Of a stretch of 64,000 bases of DNA, positions 46,103 through 54,140 are shown in pieces. Below the pieces are notes generated by a model that worked only from the letters and a program-made list of their open reading frames with translations, did not search any database and had not been told where the DNA came from. Position 1 is the stretch's first letter. Each line of letters starts with the position of its first letter. The DNA is from Haloglomus halophilum (GTDB taxonomy: Archaea > Halobacteriota > Halobacteria > Halobacteriales > Haloarculaceae): NCBI RefSeq assembly GCF_024298885.1, contig NZ_CP101166.1, forward strand, positions 1,364,001 to 1,428,000. The letters are read 5' to 3'. The translations under genes and the position numbers were made by a program.

Positions 46103-46917
46103 CGGTCGACCACCCAGAACCAGAGCACGAGCCCCTGGACGACGAACAGGTTCGTCAGGAGGAAGAACGCGGCCTCTTCGACCGGGAGTCCCAGCAGCGG
46201 CACGGCGTAGCCCGTCGTCAGGTCGGGGGAGAGCTCCCAGACGCCCAGCACGAGCGCGACCCGGTCGGCCACCCAGAGATACAGCGACGGAACGGCCACG
46301 GCCAGCGCGACCACCCGGCGCCGTGCCCAGAGATACGGCCAGCCGAACGCCCACTGGATGGCGAGCACGGGGGCCGCCCACAGCAGGAGCGTCCCGAGGT
46401 AGAGCCCGCCGTCGAGGGCGAGCGCGAGCCAGCCGCCGAGCGCGACCAGCCCGCCACCGCCGGCGCCGAGCGCGCGCTCGCCGGGCGTGGGGACGGGACG
46501 GTCACACCTGAGCGCGGTGCCCCCGTCCATCCGTGCCGGGCGCTCGGGCGGCCACGCAGGGAGCAGGTACAGCCACAGCGCCGTCAACACCGGCTGGAGG
46601 ACGAAGAACAGGTACTCCCCCAGCGGCACCGCGAGGAATCGCGCGGCGACGGCGCCCTCGCCGTAGCGCCACGCGCCCCGCCGGATGAGGTAGCTGTCCC
46701 AGGGCGTGGTGTAGGCGAACGCCAGGGCCGCCATGATGACGACGCCGACGACCCGCGCGTCCAGCGAGTGCCCGGCGAGCCGGACCCGGGGAGTCGCCGT
46801 CACCGCGGGCACCCCGGGAATCGCGAGCGCCACTCCGCGGGCGGTGGCCGCGGCGAGGACGAGCAACGGCCCACCGAGGAAGACGAGGTGGAACTGCAGG
46901 TACGTGAGGGTCGTCAT
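46093..46917 (-). CDS. crtY: Lycopene beta-cyclase (CrtYc-CrtYd fusion type)
   Basis: A 274-residue membrane protein that turns lycopene into beta-carotene. Duplicated CrtYc/CrtYd halves each have a conserved acidic motif: PWDSYLIRRGAWRY and VPLGEYLFFVLQPVL in the first half, LPVEEAAFFLLTNLFV in the second. About seven helices. Supplies beta-carotene to the Blh enzyme encoded next to it; downstream of bop in the same direction. Confidence 0.92.
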   Translation of the reverse strand: MTTLTYLQFHLVFLGGPLLVLAAATARGVALAIPGVPAVTATPRVRLAGHSLDARVVGVVIMAALAFAYTTPWDSYLIRRGAWRYGEGAVAARFLAVPLGEYLFFVLQPVLTALWLYLLPAWPPERPARMDGGTALRCDRPVPTPGERALGAGGGGLVALGGWLALALDGGLYLGTLLLWAAPVLAIQWAFGWPYLWARRRVVALAVAVPSLYLWVADRVALVLGVWELSPDLTTGYAVPLLGLPVEEAAFFLLTNLFVVQGLVLWFWVVDRWL

Positions 46918-47040
46918 CGGGTGTGGTATCGGAAAGAACGCCGTGGTGACCGCATGAATCCGGCGACCGGCGCCGGAGCGCCTGGGTCCCAGCGGTGCAT
47001 CGAGCCGAGGGAGTGGCCCGCACCGGGACGAGCGGTGTCG

Positions 47041-47820
47041 TCAGTCCGCGGCCGCGGCCTCGGAGGCCGAGGCGGCCTGGTCCAGCACGTCACGGCTTCG
47101 GAGCAGGATGAAGCCGAAGCCGACCTTCGCGGCCAGGTCGAGGACCATGAACAGGATGGTCTCGACGTTCAGGCCGATCAGGCCGGGCGACCCCGTCCCG
47201 AGACCGAGCGCGGACTCCGTCCCGAGGATCCACACGATGGGGTACGCCGTCCAGAGCACGATGACGAGGTTGCGGAGCGTGCTGAACAGGCTCGCGACAT
47301 CACCCGAGCGCTGGGCCGCGACGCTGCTGAGCGTCGACACCAGGTAGTACAGCAGCACGACGAAGAATCCACAGCTGATGCCCCACCACGCGATGCGTGT
47401 CCCCGCCGGACTGAGCGGGCTCCCCGCGCCAGTCGCCAGTGCGCCGGCGAGACCGGTCACGATCATCCCGACGTCCAGGCCGACGAGCGTGGCGATGGTG
47501 TTCCGGTCGGCCCCGGCGAGCAGGCCGAGGTCGAGCAGGAGCAACGGCGTCGTGAACAGCCAGTCGGCGTACCGGGCCCAGTAGATGGTGAGCGCCTCAC
47601 CGTTGGCCAGCGTCACCTCGATGACGCCGAACCCCTGGAACATCGAGAAGTACGCCACGGCCGCGATGCCCGTGATGAACGTGGTGATGATGAAGAACTC
47701 CTGTTTCCGTTCGTTGGTCTCACCCGACCCCATCGCGATGAACGCGAGGGTGCCGAGCGCCATGCCGAGGGTGCCGATACCCAGTGCAATGGTCTGAATG
47801 TCGGAAGTCGGTCCCGCCAT
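47041..47820 (-). CDS. bop: Bacteriorhodopsin (light-driven proton pump)
   Basis: A 259-residue seven-helix opsin. The key residues of the proton pump are present: R83, proton acceptor D86 and T90 in [13 protein letters not shown], proton donor D97 in [10 protein letters not shown]228 and retinal Lys K232 in [11 protein letters not shown]. The proton-release glutamates E202 (GTESALG) and E220 are kept as well. The D/T/D pattern separates it from halorhodopsin and sensory rhodopsins. Gene is followed on the same strand by crtY and blh, which make its retinal. Confidence 0.95.
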   Translation of the reverse strand: MAGPTSDIQTIALGIGTLGMALGTLAFIAMGSGETNERKQEFFIITTFITGIAAVAYFSMFQGFGVIEVTLANGEALTIYWARYADWLFTTPLLLLDLGLLAGADRNTIATLVGLDVGMIVTGLAGALATGAGSPLSPAGTRIAWWGISCGFFVVLLYYLVSTLSSVAAQRSGDVASLFSTLRNLVIVLWTAYPIVWILGTESALGLGTGSPGLIGLNVETILFMVLDLAAKVGFGFILLRSRDVLDQAASASEAAAAD

Positions 47821-47823
47821 AGT

Positions 47824-47843
47824 GCACCCGTCTCTACGGGTGC
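47824..47843 (-). promoter_or_regulatory. Inverted repeat between bop TATA box and start codon
   Basis: GCACCCGT-CTCT-ACGGGTGC is a perfect 8-bp inverted repeat with a 4-nt loop. On the minus strand it ends 3 bp before the bop ATG. It lies over the expected transcription start, so it may be a DNA operator or, if transcribed, a 5' hairpin. Confidence 0.6.
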
Positions 47844-47849
47844 GTCCCC

Positions 47850-47858
47850 CTTAATACT
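47850..47858 (-). promoter_or_regulatory. bop TATA box
   Basis: On the minus strand the sequence reads AGTATTAAG. Its centre is about 34 bp upstream of the ATG, which predicts a transcription start within a few bases of the start codon. Confidence 0.55.
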
Positions 47859-48040
47859 GGGGCCCAACGAGGCAAAGATGCCTCTACGATGCCCCGTCCG
47901 GCGGGGGCCTGTGTGGGATGGAAACGTTATCGGTAATAAACCTTCCGGGAGGTGGTGTCCATCGGGAACGTCCCGCGCGATGGCTGCCGTCCCGGCGCAC
48001 GACCCCCGCGCTTATTCGCCCACTCGCCCTACGGCGGTGT

Positions 48041-48877
48041 ATGTCACTCGACCTCACGCCGGAGCAGCTCGACCGCTACTCTCGGCACGTCATCATGGAC
48101 GAGGTCGGCCCGGAGGGACAGGGCCGGCTGCTGGACGCCCGGGTCCTCTGTATCGGTGCCGGCGGCCTCGGCTCGCCCGTCATCCAGTACCTCGCGGCGG
48201 CTGGCGTCGGCACGCTCGGCATCGCCGACGACGACATCGTCGAACGCTCGAACCTCCAGCGCCAGGTCATCCACGGCGACCCCGACGTGGGCCGCCCGAA
48301 GGTCGAATCGGCGAAGGAGTTCGTCGGCCGACAGAACCCCGATATCGCCGTCGAGACCCACGAGACCCGCGTCACGCCCGACAACATCGAGGGCCTCCTC
48401 GCCGACTACGACCTCGTCGTCGACGGCTCGGACAACTTCGCCACCCGCTATCTGGTCAACGACGCCTGCACGCTCGCTGGGGTGCCGTTCGTCCACGGCG
48501 CCATCCTCCGGTTCGAGGGACAGATGACGACGTTCGAAGCCACCGTTCCCGAGGAGGGCGCCGACAACGGCCCCTGCTACCGCTGTCTGTTTCCCGAGGC
48601 CCCCGAACCCGGGACGGTCCCGGACTGTGCGACCGCCGGCGTCCTCGGCGTCCTCCCCGGCACCGTGGGCTGCGTGATGGCCACCGAGGCCGTCAAACTC
48701 GTACTCGACCACGGGGAGACGCTGGACGGCCGGATGGTGTTCTACGACGCTGAGGACATGACCTTCCGCGAGATCCAGGTCGAACCGCGGCCGGACTGCC
48801 CGGTCTGCCAGCCCGACGGCGTCGCGTCCGTCCACGAGGTCGAGTACCGTGATACCTGCTCTATCGCCGCTGACTGA
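48041..48877 (+). CDS. ubaA: SAMP-activating E1-like enzyme UbaA
   Basis: A 278-residue E1/MoeB/ThiF-like enzyme. The nucleotide-binding loop is CIGAGGLGSPVIQYLA (37-52). Arg and Asp in RSNLQRQVIHGD and VDGSDNFATRYLVND are conserved. The likely active-site Cys is C196 in VPDCATAGVLGVLPG. Two CxxC pairs (C179/C182 and DCPVC near 263-266) bind zinc. In Haloferax UbaA activates SAMPs for protein conjugation and sulfur transfer. SAMP1 is encoded at 12.2 kb and a JAMM desampylase gene follows at the convergent end. Confidence 0.93.
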   Translation: MSLDLTPEQLDRYSRHVIMDEVGPEGQGRLLDARVLCIGAGGLGSPVIQYLAAAGVGTLGIADDDIVERSNLQRQVIHGDPDVGRPKVESAKEFVGRQNPDIAVETHETRVTPDNIEGLLADYDLVVDGSDNFATRYLVNDACTLAGVPFVHGAILRFEGQMTTFEATVPEEGADNGPCYRCLFPEAPEPGTVPDCATAGVLGVLPGTVGCVMATEAVKLVLDHGETLDGRMVFYDAEDMTFREIQVEPRPDCPVCQPDGVASVHEVEYRDTCSIAAD

Positions 48878-48951
48878 GCCGTACTTCCGGAACAAGTTGC
48901 GAACTTCGCAGAGAAGAAACAGAGAAGTCAAATAGTAGAACTACAGCCGCG

Positions 48952-49380
48952 TCACGAGTCGGCGACACGAACCGGTTCCCGTTCGAACCGCTCGCCCGTC
49001 CAGCGCCAGGACCGTACGTCGGGGGAGTCGGCGCCCAGCGAGACGATGACGTAGCTGTATCCCGTCCACGTCGCCTCGTGGGCGTCGACGTTGCTCGGGG
49101 CCGGCGGGCCGCGGGGGTGCGAGTGGTAGAAGCCGACGACCTCGTCGCCGTCCGCTTCGAGGTCTCGCATCAGTTCCAGCTGCTCGGCCGGGGCGAGTTC
49201 GTAGCGGTTGCGCGGGGAGTCGGCGGCGTTGGTCGCGCGGGCGGACTCGTGTGCGGTCGACGCCTCACCGTCGGCCGCCGCGCCGTGTCGTCCAGCGAGG
49301 ATGCCGCACACCTCCTCGGGCACGCCGCCGCGTGCGTGTGCGACGATATCCTCACGGACCGGCGGGGCGAGACGGAGCAT
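48952..49380 (-). CDS. JAMM/MPN+ desampylase-like metalloprotease
   Basis: A 142-residue JAMM protein with the full zinc motif: Glu in VPEEVCGILAG (E23), then GFYHSHPRGPPAPSNVDA (H86, H88, S96, D99). Length and motif match Haloferax HvJAMM1, which cuts SAMPs from targets. It converges on ubaA, so conjugating and de-conjugating enzymes are side by side. Start overlaps the BtuF-like gene's stop by one base. Confidence 0.9.
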   Translation of the reverse strand: MLRLAPPVREDIVAHARGGVPEEVCGILAGRHGAAADGEASTAHESARATNAADSPRNRYELAPAEQLELMRDLEADGDEVVGFYHSHPRGPPAPSNVDAHEATWTGYSYVIVSLGADSPDVRSWRWTGERFEREPVRVADS

Positions 49381-50297
49381 CAGGCCACCGTCCGCGCCAG
49401 CGGCCGGACGGCATCGGCCGGCGGCTCGTCGAACCGGTCGGGGTGCAGGACCCACGCGAGATACTCCAGCGTCGCCACCAGCCGCGGCCCCGGGCGGTTG
49501 ACGAGGTGGTGGCCGTCCATCGCGAACGCCCGCTCCTCGCGGACCGCGGGCAGGTCGTCGAACCCCTCGCGGCCCGTGAGTTCGTCGAGGTTCTCGAACG
49601 TCTGGTCGAGTTCGAACCCGCAGGGGGCCGCCACCAGCACCTCGGGGTCGTACTCGCGGACCGCGGCCCACTCGCGGGGGCGCGACTCGGCTCCATGTTC
49701 GGCCATGCCGTACTCGCCACCGGCCCACTCGACCAGTTCGGGCATCCAGTGGCCAGCGACCATCACGGGGTCGAGCCAGTCCAGCACCGCGACGCGGGGG
49801 CGGGACTCCGCCGGAACGTCGTCGGTCAGCGCCCGAACGCGCTCGACCCGCTCGCGCAGGTCGACCACGAGGTCCGCGGCCGCCGCTGGCCGGTCGAGCG
49901 CGGCGCCGATGCGCTCGATATCCGCGAGCACATCGTCCAGGGAGTGCGGGTCCGTCGTGACGACCTCGCAGTCCAGCCCCAGTTCGTCGACGGCCTCGCG
50001 CACGAGCACGCGGTCGACCGCGCACACGTCACAGATACCCTGCGAGACGACCACGTCCGGGTCGAGCCGTTCCAGCGTCGCGAGGTCGAGATCGTAGACG
50101 CCGCCGGCGCGCTCGGCCTGCGCGACCTGCTCGTTGATCTCGTCGCTCGACGCCTCGGGGTCGACGTGCGTCTCGACGACGCTGGGCAGGGCCGCGGCCT
50201 CGGGCGGGTGGTCGCACTCGTGGGAGACGCCCACCGGCTCGACGCCGAGGGCGTAGACGATCTCCGTCGCGGACGGGAGAAGCGAGACGACGCGCAT
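49380..50297 (-). CDS. BtuF-like cobalamin-binding protein without signal peptide
   Basis: A 305-residue periplasmic-binding-protein fold: MRVVSLLPSATEIVYALGVE, QGICDVCAVDRVLVREAVDE, VLDWLDPVMVAGHWMPELVE. It matches haloarchaeal cobalamin-binding BtuF-like proteins, yet it starts right at the domain with no signal peptide or lipobox, so it is probably cytoplasmic. It may bind corrinoids inside the cell or do something else. Coupled to the JAMM gene downstream. Confidence 0.83.
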   Translation of the reverse strand: MRVVSLLPSATEIVYALGVEPVGVSHECDHPPEAAALPSVVETHVDPEASSDEINEQVAQAERAGGVYDLDLATLERLDPDVVVSQGICDVCAVDRVLVREAVDELGLDCEVVTTDPHSLDDVLADIERIGAALDRPAAAADLVVDLRERVERVRALTDDVPAESRPRVAVLDWLDPVMVAGHWMPELVEWAGGEYGMAEHGAESRPREWAAVREYDPEVLVAAPCGFELDQTFENLDELTGREGFDDLPAVREERAFAMDGHHLVNRPGPRLVATLEYLAWVLHPDRFDEPPADAVRPLARTVA

Positions 50298-50403
50298 ACC
50301 CGGTATTGGCACGCGACCGGCTAAAGCGTGTGGCAGTGCGCCAGGTGCGAACGATTCACACACGGGCGCAGGACTGAGGGCGGACGCGACACACGCCACC
50401 CGC

Positions 50404-50889
50404 ATGGTCCCCGGCGACGAGACGGCCGACACCGGCCACGACCCCGAGACAGACCCGGCCACGACGGTTCGCGAGGTGACCACCGACGCCGAGTGGGACG
50501 CGGCGGTCCCGCTCCTGCGCCAGCTCTGGAGCGATGCGGACCCCGAGTTCGTCCGGTCGTGGCGCGAGGAGGACGACTACCACCTGTTCGGGCTGTTCGC
50601 CGGCGGCGCGCCGACCGGAGCCGGGATGCTCGTCGGCGTCGTCGGGGTCTCCGTCCAGCGCGTCCTCCACCATCGGCGCCACGCCTGGGTCCACGACCTC
50701 GTGGTGGACGAGCCCCGGCGGTCGTCGGGAGTCGGCACCGAACTGCTGGCGTTCGTCGAGCGCTGGGCCGACGAGCGCGACTGCGAGTACGTCGCACTCG
50801 CCAACCGCCTCGACAACGAGGACGCGCTGTCGTTCTACGAGGCGGCGGGGATGGAGCGATGGGGGTACGTGGTTGAGCAGGAGCTGTGA
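50404..50889 (+). CDS. GNAT-family N-acetyltransferase
   Basis: A 161-residue GNAT: WVHDLVVDEPRRSSGVGTEL holds the acetyl-CoA loop (RRSSGVG) and YVALANRLDNEDALSFYEAA is the following strand-helix. Substrate unknown. The first 20 residues are acidic and probably disordered. Confidence 0.85.
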   Translation: MVPGDETADTGHDPETDPATTVREVTTDAEWDAAVPLLRQLWSDADPEFVRSWREEDDYHLFGLFAGGAPTGAGMLVGVVGVSVQRVLHHRRHAWVHDLVVDEPRRSSGVGTELLAFVERWADERDCEYVALANRLDNEDALSFYEAAGMERWGYVVEQEL

Positions 50890-51086
50890 ACGTGCATCAA
50901 ACCTTGCATAGTCAATACTACCGCTGAGGTTCCTGGCTCGTCTCGGACGATTCAGGGACTGAACGGGAGAATCCATCGTTAGCTACCAAGTTCCGTTTCG
51001 GCCCAGACACGCACGTCGCTCCCGCCAGGCCCCTACCGACGCCGGGTCGTAGCCACCTGGTCGTGGCACGGGCTCGACACCGGCGC
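50890..51086. other. Spacer without gene
   Basis: About 200 bp. No credible reading frame on either strand. Confidence 0.45.
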
Positions 51087-51096
51087 TTATCTTTCC
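51087..51096 (+). promoter_or_regulatory. TATA box of the Bat-type regulator gene
   Basis: CTTATCTTTC, with its centre about 24 bp upstream of the ATG at 51115, consistent with a leaderless or nearly leaderless transcript. Confidence 0.5.
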
Positions 51097-51114
51097 ACCC
51101 GGCCAGTGAGGGGT

Positions 51115-51756
51115 ATGAGCCTCATCGCCGAGATATCGCTCAGCTCCCCGCTCATGGAGGCCACCGCGGGTGCGGTCCCGGAGACGATCTTCCGGATGGA
51201 GGACCTCCAGCTGGTCGAGGACGGGCCCGCGAAGTACCTCTTCTGGGCCGAAGGGGGAGACCTCGAGCGGCTCGACGCCGCCCTGACCGTGGACCCGACC
51301 GTGGCCTCGTTCACCTGCCTGACGGAGCTGCCGGACCGCCGGCTCTACCGGGTGAGCTTCACCGGCGAGATGAAGACGCGGATGACCTACCTCGACGCCG
51401 CCGCCAACGATATCGTCTATCTGGAGATGCGCTCGACCCACGAGCGGACCCGCATCCGGGCACGCGTGCCGACGCGTGCGGCACTCCGCGAGTACGTCGA
51501 AACCTGCCAGGGGAAGGGGATCGACCTCCAGGTGGAGAGCCTCTACCGCACCGACGAGGGGGGAGCGTTCCCCCAGTACGGACTGACCGAGCCACAGCAC
51601 GAGGCACTCGTCGCCGCTCACGAGGCCGGCTACTTCGACACCGACCGCGGCGCCACGCTGGCGGACATCGCCGCCGACCTGGGCATCTCGCGGCAGGCAC
51701 TCGCCGGGCGACTCCGGCGCGGCCACCGGCAGCTCATCGGGGCGACGCTGCGGTGA
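51115..51756 (+). CDS. Bacterio-opsin activator-type HTH regulator
   Basis: A 213-residue regulator. The N-terminal half is a beta-rich sensor-like region (AEISLSSPLMEATAGAVPET, YRVSFTGEMKTRMTYLDAAA). The C-terminal HTH_10 domain reads YGLTEPQHEALVAAHEAGYF and TLADIAADLGISRQALAGRL, as in Bat of Halobacterium. It lacks the PAS and GAF domains of Bat. The window also carries bop 3.3 kb away, but many paralogs of this family exist in each haloarchaeal genome, so its target is open. Confidence 0.86.
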   Translation: MSLIAEISLSSPLMEATAGAVPETIFRMEDLQLVEDGPAKYLFWAEGGDLERLDAALTVDPTVASFTCLTELPDRRLYRVSFTGEMKTRMTYLDAAANDIVYLEMRSTHERTRIRARVPTRAALREYVETCQGKGIDLQVESLYRTDEGGAFPQYGLTEPQHEALVAAHEAGYFDTDRGATLADIAADLGISRQALAGRLRRGHRQLIGATLR

Positions 51757-51777
51757 GCCACGCCGTCGGCCGGCACG

Positions 51778-53292
51778 CTACGCCGGGAACGGCACGTCCA
51801 GCACCTGCCCCGCGGCGGGGGCCTCGACGGTCGCCGTCGTCTCGCCGTCCGGCCACGCGACCGTGACCCGCGCCGGCGCCCGGTCGCCGAGCCCGAAGTG
51901 CGCGACCGGCTCGCCCTGCGAGAGATAGCCGGAGCCGGCGTCGACGATGCGGTGCTGGGGTGGCCCCTCCGCGGTCGCGAGCGTGACGCGCGCACCGCGG
52001 GCCGGAGCGCCGTGTCCGGTACGGGGCCGGACGCGGAGCCAGCCCGCATCGCCCGCGTCCGGCACGCCGTAGACGGCCAGCGGCTCGCCCTCTGCGCCGC
52101 CGTGTGCGACGAGCAGCTCGAGTGCGCCGTCGCCGTCCAGGTCCGCCGCAACCGCGCCCGTCGTCGGGCGGTCGGGTTCGGCTGCCGGGCCCGGGTCGGT
52201 GGCCTCCCACGTCGAGCCACCGCCGTCCGCCGCGCCGTCACCGACGCGCCGGAGCAGCCGGTTCGGCGCCCCGTGGCAGCCCACGAACAGCTCCTGCCGG
52301 CCGTCGTTGTCGAGGTCGGCCGCGAGCACCGCCCGGACGGGGTCGGGCTCGGCGAACGCGTCCGGCGTGATATCGGCAGCGGCCCCGTCACCCAGGCGCC
52401 ACAGCCGGTTGTGGCCGCCGTCGTTGCCGAGTGCGAGCCCCAGCGCCCCGCCGCAGTCGACCAGCGCGACGCCGCGTGCGTTCCCGTGCGTGTCGGCCAC
52501 GCCGACCTCGGGCGCGAAGTCGGTGAACCCCCCGCCGTCGTTCCGGAGGAGCAGGTTGGGGCCACGCTCCATCCCGAGGAGGAGGTCCATCCGGACGCCC
52601 GCGTCCGTCGCGGTGTCCACGGCTCGGACGGGGCCGGCGAGGACCGAGCGGCCGCCGCCGAGGAAGTCGACGCCCAGGTCGGCAGCGCGGTCTGTCACGT
52701 GTCCGGCAGCGACGGTCTGGAGGCGCGCTGGGGAGGCGTCGCCAGTGACGAGGACGGCGTAGGTGCCGTCGCCGGTCCGGTCGAGCGCCGCGACCGAGCG
52801 GCCGACCCGGAGATTCCGGCCCCGTCGATTGCGGCCGTCGGCCAGCAGGTCGAGCCAGCCGTCGAGGCCGTCGGCGCCGTGCGGGTCGAGCAGACGGTCG
52901 GGTTCGGGCGAACCGAGGTCGCCCTCCGCGCCCGGTTCGACCACCTCGCGGGCGAACGGGCCGGCGTTGTGGATGTACCACTCCTCGGTGCCGTCCGCGT
53001 CGACGTCCGCGGCGGCGATACCGACCGCGTGCCCGCTCGGGTCGGCGACCGCCTCCCCCTCGCCGTACGGGTCCCCGCCGGTGGCCGTCGCGTCCCGGAG
53101 TTCGGCCACCACGTCGACGAGTTCGGTGGTGGGGCTGTCGGCCGCGCCGGGCGCGGTACCCCGGAACAGCCGGTTCGCCTCGCCGTACCCCCCGACGAGG
53201 ACGTACGGAGTGTCGTCGAACACGGAGACGGCAACGCCGGTCGCGCGGATGGGTTCGCGGTCGGGCAGGATGGCAGCGCGGTCTGCGAGCAC
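51778..53292 (-). CDS. FG-GAP/VCBS repeat protein with C-terminal ASPIC/UnbV domain
   Basis: A 504-residue beta-propeller protein. Repeats with calcium-type loops are visible: AAADVDADGTEEWYIHNAG, AADLDNDGRQELFVGCHG, AADLDGDGALELLVAHGG, and LDRTGDGTYAVLV. The end (RVTLATAEGPPQHRIVDAGS, HFGLGDRAPARVTVAWPDGE) is an ASPIC/UnbV domain. Most such proteins are exported, but this one begins MLADRAAILPDREPI with no signal peptide from a GTG start. Either it is cytoplasmic or its real start lies upstream. Function unknown. Confidence 0.78.
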   Translation of the reverse strand: MLADRAAILPDREPIRATGVAVSVFDDTPYVLVGGYGEANRLFRGTAPGAADSPTTELVDVVAELRDATATGGDPYGEGEAVADPSGHAVGIAAADVDADGTEEWYIHNAGPFAREVVEPGAEGDLGSPEPDRLLDPHGADGLDGWLDLLADGRNRRGRNLRVGRSVAALDRTGDGTYAVLVTGDASPARLQTVAAGHVTDRAADLGVDFLGGGRSVLAGPVRAVDTATDAGVRMDLLLGMERGPNLLLRNDGGGFTDFAPEVGVADTHGNARGVALVDCGGALGLALGNDGGHNRLWRLGDGAAADITPDAFAEPDPVRAVLAADLDNDGRQELFVGCHGAPNRLLRRVGDGAADGGGSTWEATDPGPAAEPDRPTTGAVAADLDGDGALELLVAHGGAEGEPLAVYGVPDAGDAGWLRVRPRTGHGAPARGARVTLATAEGPPQHRIVDAGSGYLSQGEPVAHFGLGDRAPARVTVAWPDGETTATVEAPAAGQVLDVPFPA

Positions 53293-53390
53293 ACGCCAGC
53301 GTGGTCCGGGTCGGGCTTAGCCGTGGCGGGCGGGAGACCGCCAACACACCCCCACAAGAGCCATACCGCACGCAGGCGGACCGCGGGCCG

Positions 53391-54140
53391 ATGAGCGACG
53401 ACACAGCCGGCGGCGCACTCGGCGGAATGACGGCGCTCGTGACGGGCGCCTCCTCCGGAATCGGTCGAGAGACGGTCCGAACCCTCGCACGGGACGGCGC
53501 CGACGTGGTGCTCGCGGCCCGCCGCGAGGCACGCCTCCGCGAGGTCGCCGACGGTGTGGCCGACGCCCACGGCGTCACGGCCGAGGTGGTCCCGACGGAC
53601 GTGACCGACCCCGACCAGGTCGAGGCGCTGGTCGCGGCGGCCCGCGAGCGACTCGACGGCCTCGACGTCGTCGTCGCGAACGCCGGCGTCGCCGCGGGGT
53701 CGGCCATCGAGACGATGACCGACGACGAGTACCGCCGGATGATGGCGGTCAACACGGACGGCGTGTTCTACCTCACGCGCGCGGCGCTGCCCGCGCTTCG
53801 GGAAGCGGGCGGCCATCTGGTCTACGTCGGCTCGTTCGCCGGGAAGTTCCCCCGACCGTACAACCCGGTGTACGCCGCGACGAAGTGGTGGGTCCGCGGC
53901 TTCGCGAAGTCGGTGTCGGCGCAGGTTGGCGACGACGGGGTCGGCGTGACGGTCGTGAATCCCGCCGCGGTTCGCACCGAGTTCGAGGTCGGCGACCAGA
54001 CGATGGCCGAGCGCTACGAACCGGGAGAGGTGGTGGAGCCGGCGGAAGTGGCGGACGCGATCGCCTTCGCCGCGAAGCAGTCGCCCTCGATGGTCCACGA
54101 ACTGGACCTGTACGAGCGGGACAAGCTGACCGGGTTCTAG
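53391..54140 (+). CDS. Short-chain dehydrogenase/reductase
   Basis: A 249-residue NAD(P)-dependent SDR: nucleotide motif TGASSGIGRETVRTLARDGA, VVVANAGVAAGS, catalytic Ser in VYVGSFAGKF and YxxxK in YAATKWWVRG. Substrate unknown. Followed by a long non-coding element. Confidence 0.9.
   Translation: MSDDTAGGALGGMTALVTGASSGIGRETVRTLARDGADVVLAARREARLREVADGVADAHGVTAEVVPTDVTDPDQVEALVAAARERLDGLDVVVANAGVAAGSAIETMTDDEYRRMMAVNTDGVFYLTRAALPALREAGGHLVYVGSFAGKFPRPYNPVYAATKWWVRGFAKSVSAQVGDDGVGVTVVNPAAVRTEFEVGDQTMAERYEPGEVVEPAEVADAIAFAAKQSPSMVHELDLYERDKLTGF

Noticed and set aside
47041-47820. Considered halorhodopsin or sensory rhodopsin.
   Set aside because: The Asp-Thr-Asp triad at 86, 90 and 97 and both proton-release glutamates indicate a proton pump.
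51115-51756. Direct control of the bop operon by the Bat-type regulator.
   Set aside because: It lacks the PAS and GAF domains of Bat, is 3.3 kb away, and such HTH_10 paralogs are numerous in Halobacteria; no evidence in sequence.
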